Source of the DNA: Microbacterium sp. LWO14-1.2
Lineage (GTDB): Bacteria; Actinomycetota; Actinomycetes; Actinomycetales; Microbacteriaceae
Length of the DNA stretch: 64,000 nt
Direction: 5' to 3'
Assembly: GCF_038397715.1 (NCBI RefSeq)
Contig: NZ_CP151633.1
Coordinates: 1,674,001 to 1,738,000, forward strand
Below, piece by piece: positions 19,250-24,960 of the stretch. Each line of letters starts with the position of its first letter. Position 1 is the first letter of the stretch. The translations under genes were made by a program, and so were the position numbers. The notes under the pieces are model-generated. The model was not told where the DNA came from, did not search any database, and saw only the letters and a program-made list of their open reading frames with translations.

Positions 19250-19981
19250 ATGGCGACACGGAAGGCCGCGGATCCGGCGAAGAAGCCGGCAGCGACATCC
19301 GCCGCGAAGGCGACCAAGGCGACCGGTCGCCCGCGCCGAGCCCGCGACTCGCTCAGCCGCGAGATCATCGTCGCCGCCGCCGACCGCGTCGTCGAGCGCG
19401 AGGGCCTCGACCGTCTCACATTCCAATCGATCGGCGAAGAGCTCGGCGCACACCCCACATCGATCTACCGGCACTTCCGCGACAAGGACGAACTGCTGCT
19501 CGCGCTCATCGACACGCTGCGAGCCCGCTCCTACAGCGGCGGCATGGTCGCGACCGACGACTGGCTCGCCGACCTGCGCGCCCAGGCGCACCTCATCCAC
19601 GACCACTACATGCGCTACCCCGAGTTCGCGCTACAGATGGCGCTGCGCCGGCCCACCGACTTCTCCTCCATGGAGTTCTCCATCGGAGCGCTGCGCCGCG
19701 GCGGCTACGACCGCGAACAGGCCGCGCTGTATGCGCGAGCGCTCGGACAGCTGATCCGCTCGGCGTCGAGTATCCAGGCGGCACTCACCGCGATCCCCGC
19801 CGAGGTGCAGGATGCCGATGAGCTGACGTGGCAGATGGACCGCCGCCGCCTCGACCCGGAGGAGTACCCGGAGATCGCCTGGGCGGGCGAGGCCCTGCCC
19901 GGCATCCGCGACCCCCGCGCCTGGGAGACGGCCCTCGACCTGCTCCTGGAGAGCATCGAACGTCACGCCCCCGGGGTCTGA
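19250..19981 (+). CDS. TetR-family regulator with a lysine/alanine-rich N-terminal tail
   Basis: 243 aa. Residues 1-33 are a basic, Ala/Lys-rich tail (KKPAATSAAKATKATGRPRR), unusual for the family and able to add non-specific DNA binding. The HTH follows: SREIIVAAADRVVEREGLDRLTF and IGEELGAHPTSIYRHFRDKDELL. The C-terminal ligand domain resembles TetR_C-type folds. It is divergent from the S9 peptidase gene and probably controls it and the hydrolase/M20 operon through the shared 27-bp element. Confidence 0.9.
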   Translation: MATRKAADPAKKPAATSAAKATKATGRPRRARDSLSREIIVAAADRVVEREGLDRLTFQSIGEELGAHPTSIYRHFRDKDELLLALIDTLRARSYSGGMVATDDWLADLRAQAHLIHDHYMRYPEFALQMALRRPTDFSSMEFSIGALRRGGYDREQAALYARALGQLIRSASSIQAALTAIPAEVQDADELTWQMDRRRLDPEEYPEIAWAGEALPGIRDPRAWETALDLLLESIERHAPGV

Positions 19982-19994
19982 CTCGGGACCTTCG

Positions 19995-20199
19995 GGTCGT
20001 TGAGCGAGGAGCGCAGCGGGAGACGAAACGCGGTGAGGAGCGCAGTGCGGCGTCGCGCGGGCGGAACCGCGTTTCGTCTCGCTCCGCTCGCTCAACGACC
20101 CGTGAGTCCGCCGCTCGACGACCCGTGAGTCCGCCGCTCGCTCAACGCCCCGTGAGTCCGCCGCTCGACGACCTGTGAGTCCGCCGCTCAACGACCGGC
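19995..20199. repeat. Family B repeat: inverted pair plus tandem 23-27 bp units
   Basis: Left arm 19995-20031 (GGTCGTTGAGCGAGGAGCGC...) pairs with right arm 20069-20100 (...CTCGCTCAACGACC). The right arm then runs into units starting CGCTC(A/G)ACGACC with GTGAGTCCGC (20089, 20112, 20135, 20162, 20185). The last one again supplies the Gly-Arg-stop of the adjacent minus-strand gene. It fills the gap between two convergent genes, like the array at 9097-9259. Confidence 0.85.
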
Positions 20200-21288
20200 G
20201 CGTGCGGCGGCGTCGAGGTCCTCGATCATGCCGGCGAGCAGGTCGATCCGCTCGTGCAGCGACGCGATCGACACCCACTCGTGGTCGGCGTGGGCACCGG
20301 ATCCGCGCGGGCCGAGCCCGTCGAGGGTCCTCGCGCCGACCGCGGCGGTGAAGTTGCCGTCCGACGCTCCTCCCGCCGATACCGCCTCGACCTCGGCGTG
20401 CCCCAGCCGTTCGGCGACACGGCGCGCACACGCGAGCAGCTCCTCCGACACGGACTGCTCCATGGGCGGCCGGTTGATCCCGCCGTGCACGTCGACCCGC
20501 ACATCGGGCGTGTGAGCGCCGAGCGACTGCATCCGTCCGTCGACCCGTTCGAGCTCGTCGAGCGTCCACGCGCGCACGTCGATGCGCAGCTCGGCGTGCT
20601 CGGGGATGACATTGGTGACGGTGCCCGCCTGCGCGACGGTCGGGCTCACCGTCGTGCCACGGTCGTCGTCGGCGAGGTGCGGCAGCGCCAGCACGTGGTG
20701 GGCGAGCTCGGCGAGCGCACTGCGCCCCTTCGCCGGTTCGAGTCCGGCGTGCGCGGCGCGTCCCGTGAAGGCGAGACGGTAGATGCTGCCGCCGCGCCGA
20801 GCGATCTTGAGCGCCCCGTCGAGGCTCGGCTCGAGCACGAGCACCGTGCCCACCCGGGCGGCCTCGCGTTCGATCAGCACACGGGACGTGATCGAGCCGA
20901 CCTCTTCGTCGCTCGTGAGCAGGATCGCGACGCGTTCGGGGCGAGCGACCCGTTCGAGGGCGGCGGCCATGATGACGATGCCCGCCTTCATGTCGAAGAC
21001 ACCTGGTCCGGTGGCGCGGTCGCCCTCGACCTGGAACGGGCGCTCGGCGATCGTGCCGGTCGGGAAGACCGTGTCGACGTGGCCGATCAGCAGCACGCTC
21101 GGATCCTCCCCACCCGACCACCGCAGATGCGTGACGCCGTCGACGGTCTCGAGCTCGCCGTCGTCGCCCACGACGGGGCTGATCCACGAGCGGATGAGCT
21201 GCTGCGCGGCGGCCAAGCCCGCGGCATCCCCCGTCGGCGTCTCGATCGTCACCAGCTCGGCGAGCCGGTCGACCTCCCGCGCGGTCAT
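20188..21288 (-). CDS. M20-family zinc metallopeptidase (carboxypeptidase G2-like)
   Basis: 366 aa. Metal and catalytic residues are visible: His70 and Asp72 in GHVDTVFPTG, Asp99 in GPGVFDMKAG, the Glu128-Glu129 pair in TSDEEVGS, Glu153 in VLEPSLDG, and a C-terminal His in SGAHADHEW. A dimerisation domain lies between about 170 and 280. No signal peptide, so a cytoplasmic amidohydrolase or exopeptidase. The ATG overlaps the stop of the hydrolase gene upstream, so they form one operon. The final Gly-Arg and stop come from repeat family B. Confidence 0.92.
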   Translation of the reverse strand: MTAREVDRLAELVTIETPTGDAAGLAAAQQLIRSWISPVVGDDGELETVDGVTHLRWSGGEDPSVLLIGHVDTVFPTGTIAERPFQVEGDRATGPGVFDMKAGIVIMAAALERVARPERVAILLTSDEEVGSITSRVLIEREAARVGTVLVLEPSLDGALKIARRGGSIYRLAFTGRAAHAGLEPAKGRSALAELAHHVLALPHLADDDRGTTVSPTVAQAGTVTNVIPEHAELRIDVRAWTLDELERVDGRMQSLGAHTPDVRVDVHGGINRPPMEQSVSEELLACARRVAERLGHAEVEAVSAGGASDGNFTAAVGARTLDGLGPRGSGAHADHEWVSIASLHERIDLLAGMIEDLDAAARAGR

Positions 21289-22160
21289 GCGCCCACCTCC
21301 GCGAGGAAGGAGCGGAGTGCGGATGCCGTGGGCTCCGGCGCCTCCTCGGCGAGGTAGTGGTCGGCGTCGATCGCTCGTCCCGCGATACCGGGGGCGTAAG
21401 GCTCCCAGGTCGACAGCACGTCGAAGTTGCGGCCGACGTAGCTGTGCGCGCCCCAGAGGGCGAGGGTCGGCGCGGTGACGACTCGCCCCGCCGAGCGGTC
21501 GACGCGGTCGTGGTCGAGATCGACGGATGCCGCGGCGCGGTAGTCCGCGCCCGAGGCGTACACGGTGTCGAGGTCGAAGCAGCGCAGATACTCATCGAAC
21601 GCATCGGGCAGGGCATCGCCGTCGTGGCGTCGACCGGTGAAGCGGCTGCGGAGCCACGTCTCGCGGTCCGCGCCGATCAGCGCCTCGGGCATCCCGTCTG
21701 CGCGCGCGAGGAAGAACCAGTGGAAGTACGCGGTGGCCATCGCACGGTCGACGTTCTCGAACATGTGCAGCGTCGGCACGATGTCGAGCACGGCGAGCGC
21801 CGTCACGGCCTCCGGGTGGTCGAGCGCCAGTCGGTGCCCGACACGACCGCCGCGGTCGTGGCCGATGACGGCGAAACGGTCGTGACCGAGACCGCGCATG
21901 AGCGCGACCTGGTCGCGCGCCATGTCGCGCTTGGCGTACGACGCGTCACGCGGCTTGTCGGAGTCGCCGTAGCCGCGCAGGTCGGCGGCGACGACCGTGT
22001 GGTCCGCGGCGAGGGCGCCCGCGACGGCATCCCACATCGCCTTGGTCTCGGGGTAGCCGTGCAGCAGCAGGACGGCGGGTCCGGAACCGCGCATCTGCGC
22101 CGCGATCCGGATGCCGTCGCACTCCGCCGCGATCGACACGGGAGCGGGAGGTGTGGTCAT
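21285..22160 (-). CDS. Alpha/beta hydrolase resembling haloacetate (fluoroacetate) dehalogenases
   Basis: 291 aa. LHGYPETKAMWDAVA and DLRGYGDSDKP are typical of the dehalogenase/epoxide hydrolase branch. The nucleophile elbow is GHDRGGR with Asp102, and Arg103 and Arg106 match the carboxylate-binding arginines of fluoroacetate dehalogenase. Further matches are Asp126 (VLDIVPT), His147-Trp148 (FHWFFLA), Tyr207 (ADYRAA) and His268 (DADHYLAEE), the residues known to hold halide and act as base. I chose ATG 22160; an in-frame TTG at 22190 would lie inside the operator. It leads an operon with the M20 gene. Confidence 0.88.
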   Translation of the reverse strand: MTTPPAPVSIAAECDGIRIAAQMRGSGPAVLLLHGYPETKAMWDAVAGALAADHTVVAADLRGYGDSDKPRDASYAKRDMARDQVALMRGLGHDRFAVIGHDRGGRVGHRLALDHPEAVTALAVLDIVPTLHMFENVDRAMATAYFHWFFLARADGMPEALIGADRETWLRSRFTGRRHDGDALPDAFDEYLRCFDLDTVYASGADYRAAASVDLDHDRVDRSAGRVVTAPTLALWGAHSYVGRNFDVLSTWEPYAPGIAGRAIDADHYLAEEAPEPTASALRSFLAEVGA

Positions 22161-22185
22161 CGTCGTCCAACCGTCGGAACTGCAA

Positions 22186-22212
22186 GTCAATAGCGTTGAC
22201 TATATCAATGAC
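22186..22212. promoter_or_regulatory. Operator-like 27-bp element, second copy
   Basis: 22 of 27 positions match 19104-19130. It also contains AGTCAA-TAGCG-TTGACT, a perfect 6-bp dyad. It ends 25 bp before the hydrolase start codon and includes a TATAGT that could be the -10 of this operon. Confidence 0.65.
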
Positions 22213-22240
22213 GACGAGATCCGCCAGCCCCGGGCGTCGA

Positions 22241-22900
22241 TCAGTCGAAGCTGATGATCCCGGCGCGCACCGCGCGGATCAGGACCTGAACGCGGTCGCG
22301 CACATCCCATTTCGCCATGACGTTGCTCAAATGCGACTTCACCGTCGCCTCGCTGATGCTTTGCGTGCGCGCGATCTCGGCGTTGGACAGACCGTGGGCC
22401 AGGAGCGCGACCACCGCGCTCTCGCGCGGAGTCAGGCGCTCTGTCTCGGTCAACCGCGTCACCCGTGCATCCGTCGCCGGAGACAAGGACGATACGAGCA
22501 TGGCCGCGACGGCCGGCGACAGCACCCGGAGCCCACGGTGCACATCGCGGATCGCAGCGATGATGTCGTCAGGGTCCGAGTCCTTGAGCAGATATCCGCC
22601 GGCTCCGGCCTGCAGCATCGGCACGATCGTGTCGAGCGAGCCGAAGGTCGTGAGCGCGAGCACCGCGGTCGATGGATGGTCGCTCGTGATGGCTCGCGTG
22701 GCCGAGGCGCCGTTGAGTACGGGCATCTGCGCGTCCATCATCACGACATCCGGGGCCAACCTCCGTACGAGATCGACGACTTCCGCGCCGTTCGCCGCCT
22801 GGCCGACGACCTCGATGTCGTCCGCCTCGCTGACGAACACCGTGAGCGCCCGGCGCAGCAACGACTCATCGTCCGCGATGACCACTCGGAGGCGACTCAT
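22241..22900 (-). CDS. NarL/FixJ-type (LuxR HTH) response regulator
   Basis: 219 aa. Receiver domain 1-120 with Asp10-Asp11 acidic pair, phospho-acceptor Asp56 (VVMMDAQMP) and Lys106 (LLKDSDP). The C-terminal LuxR-type HTH reads LTPRESAVVALLAHGLSNAEIARTQ then SEATVKSHLSNVM. The ATG at 22900 follows GGGAG; another ATG six codons upstream is possible. It is divergent from its likely partner histidine kinase gene at 23135, with a micro-ORF between. The placing next to the RiPP operon suggests that it controls that operon. Confidence 0.93.
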   Translation of the reverse strand: MSRLRVVIADDESLLRRALTVFVSEADDIEVVGQAANGAEVVDLVRRLAPDVVMMDAQMPVLNGASATRAITSDHPSTAVLALTTFGSLDTIVPMLQAGAGGYLLKDSDPDDIIAAIRDVHRGLRVLSPAVAAMLVSSLSPATDARVTRLTETERLTPRESAVVALLAHGLSNAEIARTQSISEATVKSHLSNVMAKWDVRDRVQVLIRAVRAGIISFD

Positions 22901-22954
22901 GCTCCCAGGATGACCCATTCCCCCAGGATAGGGACGGACCGCCGCCGCCTCCGA

Positions 22955-22966
22955 CGAAAGTGGCAG
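22955..22966 (+). promoter_or_regulatory. CGAAAGT(G/C)GCAG motif, copy in the two-component promoter region
   Basis: CGAAAGTGGCAG between the response regulator and kinase genes matches CGAAAGTCGCAG at 24353-24364, upstream of the RiPP precursors, at 11 of 12 positions. It may be a binding site of the response regulator. Confidence 0.4.
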
Positions 22967-23037
22967 GCGTCTCCGCCTTGCGAGGGAGGCAGTCGGTGGG
23001 GAAGAGAGACAGGCTGGAGGTGACGAGAGGAGAAGCC

Positions 23038-23100
23038 ATGCTCAACGCATCAGGGGGACTCTGGACCGCTCTGTGCCAGCTCTTCGGCATCTGCAACTGA
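23038..23100 (+). CDS. 20-aa peptide with two cysteines, upstream of the histidine kinase
   Basis: ATG with an excellent ribosome binding site (AGAGGAG, 23026-23032, 5-nt spacing) opens a 20-codon frame: MLNASGGLWTALCQ then LFGICN. It is hydrophobic, amphipathic, and has cysteines at 13 and 19 that could form a ring. It ends 34 bp before the kinase start. No family is recognised. It could be a signalling peptide for the kinase, a leader peptide or a small toxin. The strong ribosome binding site is the main support that it is translated. Confidence 0.5.
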   Translation: MLNASGGLWTALCQLFGICN

Positions 23101-23122
23101 AAGGTTCGCCCCAGCGCCTTTG

Positions 23123-23128
23123 CATAAT
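23123..23128 (+). promoter_or_regulatory. -10 element giving a leaderless histidine kinase transcript
   Basis: CATAAT lies 6 nt before ATG 23135 and no ribosome binding site precedes that ATG. Transcription would start at or very near the A of the start codon. Leaderless mRNAs with this geometry are frequent in actinobacteria. Confidence 0.4.
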
Positions 23129-23134
23129 GGACTG

Positions 23135-24322
23135 ATGGAGCCGAGCGCCGAGCACCCAGAGGCGGCCCTCCCGCCTCTGCGAGCGCTGGGAGCATCGATA
23201 CGCGCCGTGTCGCCGCTGACACGTCCCGAGCGGTGGGCGCTGCTCGGGGTCGTCGGAGTCGCGTTCGCCGCCCACCTCATCGTGAGCGCCGTATCGGGCA
23301 CCGACACGGCCGATGTCTTGTTCCAAGGGCTCACGACGCTCGTTTTCGCGGTGGCTGTGTGGAGCCCGCCGGTCTTCGCCGGCGTCGTGATCCTGCTCGC
23401 GGTCTCCTCCCTCGCCGTCGAGGCGCAGCAGGAGGCCATCCTCGCGCTCGCGATCGCCGCCGGGATCGTCATGCGCACGTGCAGCACGGCGATCCGTGCG
23501 CTCTACCTCGCGGGATTCGTCGGATTCGCCGTCTGGGTGCACCTCGCGTTCCCCTTGGCGGAACCAGTCTCGAGTTTCATCGCCGCCCTCATCGTCGCCG
23601 TCTGCGCGAGCATCGTCGGCGTCGTGCTGCGCGCCGTGGTGACGCGGGAGATCCGGGTGCGACGCCAGCTTCTCCGCGCCGAACAGGCCCGTGCCGAGGT
23701 CGTGCTCGAAGAGCGCCGTCGCGTCGCCGACGACCTGCACGACATCGTCGCCCATGACCTCGTCGTGATCTCGATGCACGCCCGCCTCCTCGAACGAGCC
23801 GAAGACGAGGACGAGCGTCGGCACAGCGAACGCGCCATCATCGACGCGGCCCGGCAGGCGCTGGGCGACCTGCGCCGCGTCGTGATGCTCGTGGGCGACA
23901 CCGCGAACTCAGCGGAGCCCCCGCGGGATCAGCGAGGGATCGTCGCCGCGATGTCGCTGCTGCAGGACGAGCTCCGCGGCGCCGGCTTCCGCGTCGAGAC
24001 CGACACCGAGGTCGACGACGAGGGCGACCTCGACCGGTTGACCAGCGGGGCGCTGGCCCGGATCGTCCGCGAGGCCGGTACCAACATCCTCAAGCACGCC
24101 GCCGACGAGCAGCCGGTCGCTGTCGCCCTGCGCCGCGCTCCCGGCGAGATCCGCCTGTCCATCACGAACGGCGTGCACGCCCCGTCCGCTCCGCGCGACC
24201 GTTCAGGCAGCGGCTACGGACTCATGCGTATGAGGGAGAGGGCCGAGCTGTTGAGCGGCACCGTGACGGCAGGCCCGCACGGTCGCACCTGGCGTGTGGA
24301 GGCCGTGTTCCCGGCCGAGTGA
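23135..24322 (+). CDS. NarX-type sensor histidine kinase (HisKA_3)
   Basis: 395 aa. Five or six membrane segments occupy residues 34-168 with hardly any external domain, as in kinases that sense membrane-active peptides. The dimerisation/phospho-acceptor helix has LEERRRVADDLHDIVAHDL with His202. The ATPase part has Asn317 in REAGTNILKHA and the G-box GSGYGLMRMRERAELLSG. ATG 23135 is preferred; it lacks a ribosome binding site and is probably leaderless. It pairs with the divergent response regulator. The RiPP precursors begin 145 bp downstream. Confidence 0.92.
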   Translation: MEPSAEHPEAALPPLRALGASIRAVSPLTRPERWALLGVVGVAFAAHLIVSAVSGTDTADVLFQGLTTLVFAVAVWSPPVFAGVVILLAVSSLAVEAQQEAILALAIAAGIVMRTCSTAIRALYLAGFVGFAVWVHLAFPLAEPVSSFIAALIVAVCASIVGVVLRAVVTREIRVRRQLLRAEQARAEVVLEERRRVADDLHDIVAHDLVVISMHARLLERAEDEDERRHSERAIIDAARQALGDLRRVVMLVGDTANSAEPPRDQRGIVAAMSLLQDELRGAGFRVETDTEVDDEGDLDRLTSGALARIVREAGTNILKHAADEQPVAVALRRAPGEIRLSITNGVHAPSAPRDRSGSGYGLMRMRERAELLSGTVTAGPHGRTWRVEAVFPAE

Positions 24323-24351
24323 GCCTTCCGCCGCACCAGGCAGTCTCTCCC

Positions 24352-24383
24352 CCGAAAGTCGCAGATGGCCTCCATACTTTCGG
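24352..24383. promoter_or_regulatory. Inverted repeat upstream of the RiPP operon promoter
   Basis: CCGAAAGT and ACTTTCGG, perfect 8-nt arms 16 nt apart. It ends about 20 bp before the proposed -35, the right place for an activator. The left half resembles 22955-22966, so the response regulator is the first candidate to bind it. Confidence 0.55.
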
Positions 24384-24403
24384 CGGGATTCCCCGGGATT
24401 CGG

Positions 24404-24433
24404 TTGAGTCCGCCTCGGGCACCGAATGATGCT
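24404..24433 (+). promoter_or_regulatory. Putative promoter of the RiPP operon
   Basis: TTGAGT (24404-24409), an 18-nt spacer and GATGCT (24428-24433), with the precursor ATG at 24468. The -10 is weak (3 of 6), which fits a promoter that needs an activator. Confidence 0.35.
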
Positions 24434-24467
24434 GGTCATCCGAGTGGACTGACGAAAGGTGACTCAG

Positions 24468-24710
24468 ATGACTGTGACCATGCATTCCAGGGATGCCGTG
24501 CTCTCGCGACGAGTGGGCGACGCCATCAACAAGGTCGCCTCCGGCGACATGACCCATGCGACCGTCACCCCGCCCGTGCTCGGCACGCCCGCGGCGGTCG
24601 CAGCCCCCGCCGCTGCCGTCGCGACGTGGAAGCTGGCCGCGGGCGCGGTCGGCGGCGCCGCGACCGTCGTCGGCGCGTACTTCGCCGGCCGCGCCGTGGG
24701 GTCGTGGTGA
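24468..24710 (+). CDS. Linaridin-like RiPP precursor peptide 1
   Basis: 80 aa. A leader (about 1-38) with SRRVGDAINKVASGD ends in PPVLGTP; P36-V-L-G-T-P41 fits the PxxxTP motif known at the leader/core border of linaridin precursors. If cut as in cypemycin, before the residue preceding TP, the core would be residues 39-80, 42 residues rich in Ala, Gly and Val (GAVGGAATVVGAYFAGRAVG) with Thr at 40, 53 and 66 and a C-terminal Trp. There is no Cys, in line with the absence of a LinD-type decarboxylase. GAAAGG 8 nt upstream favours ATG 24468 over GTG 24459. Its stop touches the next start. Confidence 0.72.
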   Translation: MTVTMHSRDAVLSRRVGDAINKVASGDMTHATVTPPVLGTPAAVAAPAAAVATWKLAAGAVGGAATVVGAYFAGRAVGSW

Positions 24711-24712
24711 CC

Positions 24713-24916
24713 ATGAGCGCCCTGGAGACACGGGTCGGCGACGTGCTCGCGACGTTCTCGACGGACACCGGCGCCGACGGCATCCTGGTTACGACCTTCG
24801 ACGCACCGGTCCTCGCCACGCCCGTCGCGCTCGCCGGCGCGTTCGCCGGCGGAGTGGCCTGGGGCTCCGCGATGGTCGCGGCTTTCGAAGCGGGTCGCGC
24901 GGTCCGCGGGGGCTGA
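24713..24916 (+). CDS. Linaridin-like RiPP precursor peptide 2
   Basis: 67 aa, a diverged paralogue of peptide 1. Shared features are the leader motif RVGDVL (RVGDAI in peptide 1), the border motif P32-V-L-A-T-P37, and the C-terminal FEAGRAV (FAGRAV). The predicted core, residues 35-67, is Ala/Gly-rich (ALAGAFAGGVAWGSAMVAA) with several GxxxG spacings, but has just one Thr and one Ser. ATG 24713 lies 3 nt after the stop of peptide 1; GTG 24707, overlapping that stop, is also possible. Coupled translation is likely either way. Confidence 0.7.
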   Translation: MSALETRVGDVLATFSTDTGADGILVTTFDAPVLATPVALAGAFAGGVAWGSAMVAAFEAGRAVRGG

Positions 24917-24960
24917 CCGACGAATCAGCCGGTCGACTTCACGAGGAGAGGAACAGCGTC

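Noticed and set aside
24468..24916. Class IIb two-peptide bacteriocin (GxxxG motifs, paired genes)
   Set aside because: There is no double-glycine leader and no C39 peptidase exporter. The PVLxTP motif plus LinH-like, methyltransferase and LinL-like genes fit a linaridin better, though a two-peptide action is still possible.
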